Source of the DNA: Bacteroidaceae bacterium
GTDB taxonomy: Bacteria > Bacteroidota > Bacteroidia > Bacteroidales > Bacteroidaceae
DNA: 23,953 nucleotides
NCBI GenBank assembly: GCA_023227685.1
Contig: JALNVG010000014.1
Coordinates: 1-23,953 of the forward strand
Direction of reading: 5' to 3'
Position 1 is the first letter of the stretch. Each line of letters starts with the position of its first letter. Under the pieces are notes generated by a model that saw nothing but the letters and a program-made list of their open reading frames with translations, was not told where the DNA came from and did no database searches. The translations under genes and the position numbers were made by a program. Below are positions 7,118-14,844 of the stretch, in pieces.

Positions 7118-9496
7118 TCAAAATTTAACAACTTTTCTTACTCCACGATAAGAAATAATCTTACCAGCCTTTAAAGGCTGATTACCAATTCCGGATTCGG
7201 AATTCACAAGTACGATTTTAAAATTCCTAATCTTCAACATTTCAGGAAATACACCCTTGCAAGCATCAATCGTCAATTGGCGCTTCATATCATTCCAATG
7301 GAAAGTAATGGTAGAATAAACACCTTTCTCGTAATTATAATTATCATTTTGGTCTTCATAAAACGTATATACACAATCATGCCCCGGATAAATCCTTATT
7401 TCAAGATTATCCCAATTTCTCTCTTCAGCATATTGAACATCGGGACCAAATGGAACAATACTGCCCGCCTTAATATATAAAGGTGTAACATCAATAGGAA
7501 CTTCACGTTTTATTGTCTGATCGCCAGATATTTTTTTATTATTCCAAAAATCCCACCAATCTGCTCCTGCAGGCAAATAAACACTTGTCATTCTCACCGT
7601 ACTGAAATCTTCCTTATAATTTTCATGATGTTCGCCTGAACTCTTGACGTACATGGGCTCAGTAATAACTTTCACCAAAATAGAATGACCGAACATATAC
7701 TCATCATCAATATTATAAACCTTTTTGTCATGAATAAAATCCATCATCAACTGGCGAAAGAGACTACTGGAATGATGAGTGATATTCCAAGCTTCCGTAT
7801 ATATATATGGTAAAAATCGATAACGTAATTTAATAAATTTCTCCTGAGCATCAAAAGCCCAATCACCTTTTTTACCGAATTGATAAATTTCCACAGCCAC
7901 AGGACTTGAATTGTGAGAACGCATGATCGGTGTAAAGGTTCCAAATTCAAACCAACGCACATATAATTCCTGATAAGCCTTATTCTTCACATCATTTCCG
8001 TATTGCCAGGCAAAAAAACCACCAATATCCGTATTCCAATAAGGAATACCACAAAGTGAAAAATTTAATCCTGCAGATATTTGCTTGCGAAAAACATCCC
8101 AGTTAGAAATCAAATCACCGCTCCAGCACGACGAGCCATAATGTTGCTGCCCGGCAAATGCCGAACGAGTCATTAAAAATACACGTTTATCATTACTGTT
8201 TTGACGAAGATGATCATAAACGCCCTTATTAGTCATCAGAGGATAGGCATTGTGCACACGACGAAAAGAGCCAAGATAAGTCGGTTGATCAAAATCTTCA
8301 TCTTTAATATTCAAATGATCAGGCTCTGTGGAATCAAGCCACCAAGCATCAATACCTTTATTTACAAGCCCTTTCTTTAAAAAATTCCAATAAATTTCAC
8401 GGGCTTCGGGATTGAAAGGATCATAAGGCCTCACCCCTGAATTGAGTGGCCAAGTATCAAAATTAAGTAGCATTCCTTTGGAACTCATGATCTGATACTG
8501 TTTGGTTTCTGGACCAAAATCGGGCCATATAGAAATCATAATATGAGCATGATTTTTATGCACATCGGCAATCATGGCCAAAGGATCGGAAAATTTCGGA
8601 TTATCAAAATTCATGGAATTCCAATTCTTATTGGGACCCCAATACTGCCAATCCTGAATGATACCATCCAAAGGAACTTTCAATTCACGATATTTGTGTA
8701 ACACATTAAGTAATTCCTGTTGACTCTTATAACGTTCACGACTTTGCCAAAACCCCAATGTCCACAACGGAAACATTGGCGCCTGACCAGTGAGATTTCG
8801 CATACAAGCAATCACACCATCAGCTGTATACCCATACATAAAATAATAATCACTACAACCGCCCACTTCACTATCAAACGACATTTCCTGTGGATTATCA
8901 ATAAAAGTTGTTGGAGAATAATTATCCCAAAATACCCCATACCCTTTCACTGAATGAATAAAAGGAATGCAAATCTTTGTATTTGTATTCCGCAAAAACA
9001 ACTTTTGATCCCGCTGATTCATCCGTCCTCTCTGCTGCTGTCCAAGGCCAAAAATCACCTCATCTTTATCAAGCATAAAAGCTTGACGCACTTCATAAGA
9101 TGACTTTCCGGCATCATTTATCGTTATAAACTGAGTTCCATAATCTTTTTCGGTAAACAATGGCTTAGAACTTGAACTGGCAAAAAATACTCGACCGGTC
9201 TGTAGGTTGAGCTCTACCGAAAGGCTATCAGAAGAAAGACACACCGTTCCCTTTCCGGTACTAATATTTAATGCTACCGGCTCCGGTTTCATGATTACCG
9301 AAAGACTCTGCTTATTACACTTTATGCCCTCCGGATATTTCAATACTCGAACAATCGATGGACTATAAAAGGATATTTCAATATTTATACTCTGTGTATG
9401 AGCGGTCACTCCTTGATCAGTTTCCTTATAATTTTGAGCAAAAGACACCACAGAGATCATCAGAACTACTGTAGTAATTAAAATAGTTTTTTTCAT
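7118..9496 (-). CDS. GH31 family alpha-glycosidase (alpha-xylosidase/alpha-glucosidase-like), periplasmic
   Basis: The 792-residue enzyme should release alpha-linked sugars from the non-reducing end of an oligosaccharide by a retaining mechanism. A type I signal peptide (MKKTILITTVVLMISVVSFA, then QN) without a lipobox predicts a periplasmic location. The N-terminal GH31 beta-sandwich includes FGLGQQQRGRMNQRD (about 149-163) and SVKGYGVFWDNYSP. The TIM barrel carries the nucleophile motif WWLDSTEPD (D388) and the acid/base motif WSGD (D461), with MTRSAFAGQQ between them. C-terminal beta-domains contain a DUF5110-like YEDQNDNYNYEKG. The WWLD-x-TEP form of the nucleophile motif is, as I recall, common in alpha-xylosidases such as CjXyl31A, but GH31 also holds alpha-glucosidases and alpha-galactosidases, so the substrate is unsettled. 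It lacks the PA14 insert of the larger alpha-xylosidases. It is last in the susCD operon, 83 bp after the susD-like gene. Confidence 0.93.
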   Translation of the reverse strand: MKKTILITTVVLMISVVSFAQNYKETDQGVTAHTQSINIEISFYSPSIVRVLKYPEGIKCNKQSLSVIMKPEPVALNISTGKGTVCLSSDSLSVELNLQTGRVFFASSSSKPLFTEKDYGTQFITINDAGKSSYEVRQAFMLDKDEVIFGLGQQQRGRMNQRDQKLFLRNTNTKICIPFIHSVKGYGVFWDNYSPTTFIDNPQEMSFDSEVGGCSDYYFMYGYTADGVIACMRNLTGQAPMFPLWTLGFWQSRERYKSQQELLNVLHKYRELKVPLDGIIQDWQYWGPNKNWNSMNFDNPKFSDPLAMIADVHKNHAHIMISIWPDFGPETKQYQIMSSKGMLLNFDTWPLNSGVRPYDPFNPEAREIYWNFLKKGLVNKGIDAWWLDSTEPDHLNIKDEDFDQPTYLGSFRRVHNAYPLMTNKGVYDHLRQNSNDKRVFLMTRSAFAGQQHYGSSCWSGDLISNWDVFRKQISAGLNFSLCGIPYWNTDIGGFFAWQYGNDVKNKAYQELYVRWFEFGTFTPIMRSHNSSPVAVEIYQFGKKGDWAFDAQEKFIKLRYRFLPYIYTEAWNITHHSSSLFRQLMMDFIHDKKVYNIDDEYMFGHSILVKVITEPMYVKSSGEHHENYKEDFSTVRMTSVYLPAGADWWDFWNNKKISGDQTIKREVPIDVTPLYIKAGSIVPFGPDVQYAEERNWDNLEIRIYPGHDCVYTFYEDQNDNYNYEKGVYSTITFHWNDMKRQLTIDACKGVFPEMLKIRNFKIVLVNSESGIGNQPLKAGKIISYRGVRKVVKF

Positions 9497-9529
9497 CTTA
9501 TTACAATAAAATTTATCCGATATATATCA

Positions 9530-9556
9530 GGGGGAAAGAACAATTCTCCTATCCCC
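9530..9556 (-). other. Weak intercistronic hairpin between susD-like and GH31 genes
   Basis: GGGG (from 9530) and CCCC (9553-9556) flank a smaller AGAA/TTCT pairing with a CAA loop and an internal bulge. It is the only pairing seen in the 83-base gap. Such structures can lower expression of downstream genes relative to susCD, but this one is imperfect and the role is a guess. Confidence 0.25.
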
Positions 9557-9579
9557 AACAATCAATTCATATTTTAGAA

Positions 9580-11211
9580 TCAATAGCCCGAATTCTGCTT
9601 CAAATTAGCATTGGTCAACAATTGAGCATTTGGAATAGGATATAAATTAAGATAAGTTTTATCTCCATCCGCATCATGACTAAACCACGATTTACTTGTA
9701 AATACACCGAAACGAACCATATCCTGCCGACGACGTCCCTCTTGCGTAAATTCCCAACCTAACTCGTCCAAAAACCTTCCATATTTGATATCAGCTCCAC
9801 CTTCTTCGGTTTTTTTACTTGTATCCCTACGGCCATAATCATAACAACTCCCTTCTTCTAATTGCTCCCCTGTTACTATAGCCTTTTCCGGATGATTCGT
9901 GAAATTACGCTTACGGACCTCCGTAACCAGAGTCGCTGCATCATTAGCATCTCCTGTACGAAGCAAAGCTTCGGCCTTCATCAATAAGACATCAGCATAA
10001 CGAAATAAAGGAAAGTCATTACTTAAAACATTAGTACTGCCAATAGCATATTCAAATTTCCCCCACCGAAAACCATGAACCTCTTGGGATGCATCAATAC
10101 TGGATACTTCATTGATATAAGCCAATGGCTGACCAATCATCGAACCCATTGTGCACTTCAAAGAATCGCTATCTATACTATATTGCTGACCTTGAATAAA
10201 GCTACTCTGTAAACGCTCATCATCTGGATCAAAAGTATCAATATACTGAGGGATGCAACAAACACCGCCCCACGGAGTTTCAGTAAAATTATAAGTAGAC
10301 TGGTTTGCCGGATCAAGAGAATAACAATGAAAATCAAAAGCATTCCAATCTTTTACATAAACAGCGTCTATAGGCAATGCGAAAATAATTTCGGACGAAT
10401 TTTCATTCTTTGTAATAAACACTTTGCTTTGCTCCGATTCCAAGGCATATTTACCACTTTCTATTACTTTATTGCAAGCTTCAATACATTTATCATAATC
10501 ACTATGTGTACCATTTGAAAAAACTTCGGAATTCAAATACATTTTAGCTAAAAGTGTATAGGCCGCCCATTTATTGAAACGGCCATAGTACTCAGTATTA
10601 ACATCTTCTTTCAAGTTATCAATATTTGAAGTAATTTCATCAATAATAAATTCATAAACCTCTTGGCGCGTAGACTGTTCGGGCAAATAACCATCTTCTA
10701 CATCAAACTTCGTGACCAGAGGTACATTGCCAAATAAATCAACCAAAATATAATAATAGGAAGCACGGAGCACCTTTAATTCGGAGATAACAGCATCCTT
10801 TTGATCACCAATATCAATTTGCCCGGATTCTATCTGATAAAGCACACGATTACAGGCATTAATGCCAACATACGTACGATTCCATGCCTCCAAAGGAACA
10901 TCATCCTCCGTAGTCCACTTATGCTGATGCATTCTTTTATAAACACCACCATCCACCCAGCCATTGGGACGCGCAGGAATCACATCCTCATCGGAAGGAA
11001 GCATTTGCGCACGGGCAACACCATTCCACAACAAGAAAGTCTGCCGCCAAGGCACATAAGCTGCGCCCAACAGCGAAGCCAAATCGTCGCCCGTCGGGCT
11101 AAACTGTTCAGCAAGGATACTAGTATAGCTGGTATCTTCCAATTTTGTACAAGACTGTCCCATGAAAACAACCGAGACAATTAGTCCAAGAACAAATATT
11201 TTTAGTTTCAT
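9580..11211 (-). CDS. SusD/RagB-family surface glycan-binding lipoprotein
   Basis: The 543-residue protein is the surface lid and glycan-binding partner of the adjacent SusC-like transporter. A lipoprotein signal peptide ends in the lipobox GQSC, with the acylated Cys at about residue 21, followed by TKLEDTSYTSI. The SusD helical (TPR-like) core is visible in AWNRTYVGINACNRVLYQIE (about 108-127) and LKVLRASYYYILVDLFGNVP (about 147-166). Further SusD signatures are FPLFRYADVLLMKAEALLRTG (about 418-438) and the C-terminal LYPIPNAQLLTNANLKQNSG, which is close to the family's usual ending. The gene starts 19 bp after the SusC-like stop and is clearly co-transcribed with it. Ligand identity cannot be read from the sequence. 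Confidence 0.96.
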   Translation of the reverse strand: MKLKIFVLGLIVSVVFMGQSCTKLEDTSYTSILAEQFSPTGDDLASLLGAAYVPWRQTFLLWNGVARAQMLPSDEDVIPARPNGWVDGGVYKRMHQHKWTTEDDVPLEAWNRTYVGINACNRVLYQIESGQIDIGDQKDAVISELKVLRASYYYILVDLFGNVPLVTKFDVEDGYLPEQSTRQEVYEFIIDEITSNIDNLKEDVNTEYYGRFNKWAAYTLLAKMYLNSEVFSNGTHSDYDKCIEACNKVIESGKYALESEQSKVFITKNENSSEIIFALPIDAVYVKDWNAFDFHCYSLDPANQSTYNFTETPWGGVCCIPQYIDTFDPDDERLQSSFIQGQQYSIDSDSLKCTMGSMIGQPLAYINEVSSIDASQEVHGFRWGKFEYAIGSTNVLSNDFPLFRYADVLLMKAEALLRTGDANDAATLVTEVRKRNFTNHPEKAIVTGEQLEEGSCYDYGRRDTSKKTEEGGADIKYGRFLDELGWEFTQEGRRRQDMVRFGVFTSKSWFSHDADGDKTYLNLYPIPNAQLLTNANLKQNSGY

Positions 11212-11230
11212 GATATTTTAATGTTAAATG

Positions 11231-14188
11231 TTAGAATATAATACTTGCACCAAACGTAAAAGAACGAACATTAGGGTATTGGTCACGATCATCATAACCG
11301 GGGTTTAGGCCGGAGAGGGAAACTTCAGGGTCAGTACCCTTATAGCCAGTTATGCAGAACGTATTATTGCTTGAAGCATAAACACGGGCTGACTTGATAT
11401 ATTTACATTTAATATTTTTAAACGTGTAACCGAGTGTAATATTATCTATCTTCCAATAATCTCCGTTTTCAATATAATAGCTATTGAATTCTTCGGCACA
11501 TTCTGATGAAAGAATAACCTTTCCAAAGACTTTTTTATATGCTGATTCCAGACGATTCCAATCCTGACGACTACGATTCTCATAAAACATACGGGCACTA
11601 TTGATAATTTTCTGGCCAAAAGCACCACGCATAGTGACGGAAGCATCCCAATTCTTATAACGGAAATTATTATTGAAACCTATATTAAACTTAGGCAAAC
11701 CATTGCCCAATACTTTTTTATCTTCAAAAGAATGAGAGAAATCATCATAACCCACATGGTTGCCATCTTTATCCTCATAAATCCATTTCCCATTATCATC
11801 AACATCAACAACTTTATAACCAAAAATTTCGCCGATTGGATGACCGATGCGCACAATATGCGATTCCGTCTTTACTGGTTCCTGAATCCAGCCTGTAACA
11901 AAATAATCTGATGAAGCCTGATATAAATCATTAGAAAGACTGATCATTTTATTCTTATTAGTAGAATACGTGACAGTAGAATTCCAAGTGAATTTATCAT
12001 TTTTGACCGGCACAAAATTCAACATGACCTCAAAACCTTTATTGCTCATCTTGCCTACATTGGCACGTGTTGTCGTATATAAATTAGGAGGAGAAGGAAC
12101 GGAATAATCATACAACAATCCATGAATCGCACGGTTATAATAATCAAGACTTCCACTGATACGATCGTCAAGCATAGAAAAATCCAAACCTATATCTGTT
12201 TCATGTTTTTCTTCCCATTTCAAATTGGGGTTTGCATTTTGTGAAGGACTCAAAGTTCTAATCCATGAACCGTTATAATAGAAGTAATCACCATAGCTCA
12301 GAATAGACATACCTAAGAATGAATCGCTTGGCTGACTGCCTGTAACACCATAGCCAACACGGAGTTTCAAATCATTGAACAGCTTTTGATGTTTCATAAA
12401 CGGTTCTTCTGTAATACGCCAACCCAAAGAAATGGAGGGGAATGTTCCCCAAGGCTCCTTTGTACTAGCTAACTGACTGGCTTCCTCATAACGCAAACTG
12501 GCCATTAATAGATATTTATTGTCAAAAGAATAATTGAATCTTCCAAAGAAACTGATCAGATTTGTCTTCAAAGCATAACTATACATCGTACCTAAACCCT
12601 CTTTCAAGGCATTACCTGCACCAATGTTCTTATAGCTATATAAATCCGTAGGGAAATCGTAATTTCGCTCATATTCATTACTATAGTCCGTGCCTTGATA
12701 GCTATAACCGCCCAATACACTAAAACTATGTTTACCTATTGTCTTTTGATACTGTGCAGTAAGTTCCATTAGTTTAGTCAGATCAACATCAGCACCAACA
12801 GCTGCATAACCATTCTTGTTGTCACGTACATTAGATATGTTATTTTTCGTTTCATAATAGCCCCAATACTTATGATTTTTGTCATAAGAGAACAAAGCCT
12901 TTAATGTCAAATCATGAATTGGATTAAATGTCGCACTACCATTAAAACGCAACTCTGTAATATCCATATCACCATCACATTCGTAAATACGAGCAACAGG
13001 ATTATCATAATTGAAAATATTAGTATTCTCACACCAAGTACCATCTTCATTCTTCACCGGCTGCGTAGGGTTCTGTATCAATGCCTGACGATATGTGTAG
13101 GTATTAAAGCTCCCACCCTCACTTGTCGATGTATACTTCGTTTGATTACCTAAAATACCAAAATTCAGTTTTAATTTATTATCGAACATATAATGATTGA
13201 TCTCGGCACGACCTTTGAAAACATTATCATCAGAGCGTTTCATAATACCCTGCAGGGCACGATAATTGATGTTTACAATATAATTCGTATCCGTATTTCC
13301 TCCACGTAAAGTAAGATTATGCACCTGACTTATAGGTGTACGGGTGATTTCATCCAGCCAATCGGTATTATCGCCCTTATCCCAGGAAGCATCACGTAGA
13401 CCTTCATCTATTTGTTTTCGATAATCAGCAGCTGTACACATTTTCAACCGCTTAGCAATAGATGACGTGCTTACATAAGCACTATATTCCACCTGATTAA
13501 TCTTATTGCCTTTTGCTTTCTTCGTTGTTATAAGTATGACACCATTTGTACCGCGTGAGCCGTAAATAGCAGCGGCCGAACCATCCTTCAATACATCCAC
13601 CGATTCTATATCTTCGGGAGCAACGGTAGAAAAGCTACCGGGAATTCCATCAATCAGTATAAGAGGATTAGTACTGGCACCTAGGATTGTAGTATTTCCA
13701 CGCAATAGAATAGAAGTGGAACTTGTAGGATCACCACTTGAATTAATAACCGACAAACCGGCAACCTGACCTTGAATCAACTGCCCGACATCCTTTACGG
13801 CACCTTTTATAAAATTGTCTTCTCTTACGCTACCCACAGAACTGGTAATATCACCCTTTCGTTGCGTACCGTAACCAACAACAACAACTTCATTCAAGGT
13901 CTTGTTATCTTCAGCTAGTTTTATGACCAAAGAGCTTTTACCTGTGATTGGAATTTCTTGTGTTATATAACCAACATAAGAAACAACCAACGTACTCTTG
14001 GGGGATGCATTGAGCGTAAAATTACCATTAAGATCGGTAATAGTACCTACCGTCGAGTTTTTAATAAGAATACTAGCACCAATAATAGGTTCGCCAGAAA
14101 GATCCGAGACTTTTCCCATAACTTTGTGTTGTGCAAAAGTCATCAAAGAAACACTTAACATTGTAAGCAATAAAAATAAATGCTTCAT
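11231..14188 (-). CDS. SusC/RagA-family TonB-dependent outer-membrane transporter
   Basis: This is the outer-membrane channel of the PUL, importing oligosaccharide bound by the SusD partner using TonB-ExbBD energy. I chose the ATG at 14188 (MKHLFLLLTMLSVSLMTFA, then QH), which gives a clean signal peptide and 985 residues; an in-frame ATG at 14212 adds MLIFNLIV. A carboxypeptidase-regulatory-like domain follows (VMGKVSDLSGEPIIGASI), then a TonB-box-like NEVVVVGYGTQRKGDITSSV. The plug carries the SusC signature LILIDGIPG and PEDIESVDVLKDGSAAAIYG, then SRGTNGVILITTKK. The rest is a barrel ending RSFTFGASIIF. It has no N-terminal STN domain for anti-sigma signalling, consistent with control by the regulator encoded upstream. 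No exact TAnnTTTG match was seen within the first 200 bases upstream. Confidence 0.96.
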   Translation of the reverse strand: MKHLFLLLTMLSVSLMTFAQHKVMGKVSDLSGEPIIGASILIKNSTVGTITDLNGNFTLNASPKSTLVVSYVGYITQEIPITGKSSLVIKLAEDNKTLNEVVVVGYGTQRKGDITSSVGSVREDNFIKGAVKDVGQLIQGQVAGLSVINSSGDPTSSTSILLRGNTTILGASTNPLILIDGIPGSFSTVAPEDIESVDVLKDGSAAAIYGSRGTNGVILITTKKAKGNKINQVEYSAYVSTSSIAKRLKMCTAADYRKQIDEGLRDASWDKGDNTDWLDEITRTPISQVHNLTLRGGNTDTNYIVNINYRALQGIMKRSDDNVFKGRAEINHYMFDNKLKLNFGILGNQTKYTSTSEGGSFNTYTYRQALIQNPTQPVKNEDGTWCENTNIFNYDNPVARIYECDGDMDITELRFNGSATFNPIHDLTLKALFSYDKNHKYWGYYETKNNISNVRDNKNGYAAVGADVDLTKLMELTAQYQKTIGKHSFSVLGGYSYQGTDYSNEYERNYDFPTDLYSYKNIGAGNALKEGLGTMYSYALKTNLISFFGRFNYSFDNKYLLMASLRYEEASQLASTKEPWGTFPSISLGWRITEEPFMKHQKLFNDLKLRVGYGVTGSQPSDSFLGMSILSYGDYFYYNGSWIRTLSPSQNANPNLKWEEKHETDIGLDFSMLDDRISGSLDYYNRAIHGLLYDYSVPSPPNLYTTTRANVGKMSNKGFEVMLNFVPVKNDKFTWNSTVTYSTNKNKMISLSNDLYQASSDYFVTGWIQEPVKTESHIVRIGHPIGEIFGYKVVDVDDNGKWIYEDKDGNHVGYDDFSHSFEDKKVLGNGLPKFNIGFNNNFRYKNWDASVTMRGAFGQKIINSARMFYENRSRQDWNRLESAYKKVFGKVILSSECAEEFNSYYIENGDYWKIDNITLGYTFKNIKCKYIKSARVYASSNNTFCITGYKGTDPEVSLSGLNPGYDDRDQYPNVRSFTFGASIIF

Positions 14189-14212
14189 GACTATTAAATT
14201 AAAGATTAACAT

Positions 14213-14650
14213 AAGAACTACTTAATCGAGAATTGAGAAGAACACGCCCTACTTAAGTATAAAGCAAATTAAAATAATTAAAAATAGAAAGTAGGGGGGC
14301 AAACAAAGCAAAAAGAGGTATAATAAGCTACAATAAATCTTTTGACGCATTTACACCCCATAAATGAAAGGAATATCGCCCTTAGTATTTAAGAGATTTT
14401 AATATTTACTGAAAGAAAGAACATACCAAAGATGTTTTTTACATTAAAATCTTGATTTGATCAAGCAAAGATTATTTATTATTATTTCTACAGCAGAAAA
14501 TAAAAAAATAGTTAGCCCCCGCAGTAACAGATTGAATAATCTTTTATTTACGCTTCAATGTTTATATTAAGACTTATGGCATTGAGATTACGTCATCATT
14601 AAGCAAAACTTCATCATTATTAGTTTTGTCCGCTTCTATAATTAACCCCC
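14213..14650 (-). other. Untranslated region upstream of the susC-like gene
   Basis: No convincing gene lies in this stretch. It must hold the promoter of the susC-susD-GH31 operon, but no exact Bacteroidota -7 motif is present on the minus strand; one near match (TAATTTG, one T short) overlaps 14265-14272. Visible landmarks are G/C runs in an AT-rich background: GGGGGG at 14294-14299, CCCCC at 14516-14520 and CCCCC at 14646-14650. A dyad CTTGAT-TTG-ATCAAG lies at 14451-14465 and would suit a dimeric DNA-binding protein. TAGCCCCCGCA at 14513-14523 repeats one arm of the hairpin at the far end of the operon. Confidence 0.4.
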
Positions 14651-14777
14651 ATTTATTGCTTGATTTCTTCGGCCCCCGTACAAAGTCTTTCCGGCCCTCG
14701 TACGGAAACTATATAGCCCGTGTATGGAAACCATATGGCCCCCGTACGGGGGCCAAAGAAATCAAGTTACAATAAAT
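14651..14777. repeat. Long imperfect inverted repeat enclosing a tandem array
   Basis: The arms are 14651-14681 and 14744-14777. The inner 23 bases (14659-14681, CTTGATTTCTTC then GGCCCCCGTAC) match the reverse complement of 14744-14766 with a single C/T difference. The pairing continues outward as ATTTATTG (14651-14658) with CAATAAAT (14770-14777) after a 3-base bulge. As RNA from the regulator gene this would be a long hairpin with a 62-base structured loop, starting 68 bases past the regulator stop. It could be a terminator or 3'-end stabiliser of the regulator mRNA, a control element of the susC operon, or a mobile repetitive element. Confidence 0.7.
14671..14754. repeat. Four tandem ~22-bp GC-rich imperfect repeats
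   Basis: Units begin at 14671, 14693, 14715 and 14737, each exactly 22 bases after the last. Each opens with an 11-base block: GGCCCCCGTAC, GGCCCTCGTAC, AGCCCGTGTAT, GGCCCCCGTAC. Units 2 and 3 continue with GGAAAC-C/T-ATAT, and unit 1 with AAAGTCTTTCC. Unit 4 forms the 18-bp perfect palindrome GGCCCCCGTACGGGGGCC (14737-14754). A 22-bp period is close to two turns of DNA and to the spacing of direct half-sites bound by AraC-type proteins, so binding by the adjacent regulator is possible but unproven. Confidence 0.65.
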
Positions 14778-14844
14778 ACATAATCTAAGCTCAAGCGTTA
14801 GTAATGTTAATGATTAAATCAGATAATTTTCATCACATCTCATC

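Noticed and set aside
10801..11184. 127-residue plus-strand open frame
   Set aside because: It lies antisense inside the SusD-like gene, whose frame, lipobox and family motifs are intact, so it is a shadow frame.
14261..14275. susC operon promoter from the near match TAATTTG on the minus strand
   Set aside because: It is one base short of the consensus and has no clear -33 partner; not strong enough to list as a promoter.
14671..14754. CRISPR array
   Set aside because: The 22-bp units are contiguous and resemble each other along most of their length; there are no unique spacers between them and no cas genes in the window.
14651..14777. Invertible promoter (inverton) switching the susC operon
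   Set aside because: The arms are only 62 bp apart, short for an invertible segment. The inside contains no clear promoter and no recombinase gene is nearby. It fits a hairpin better.
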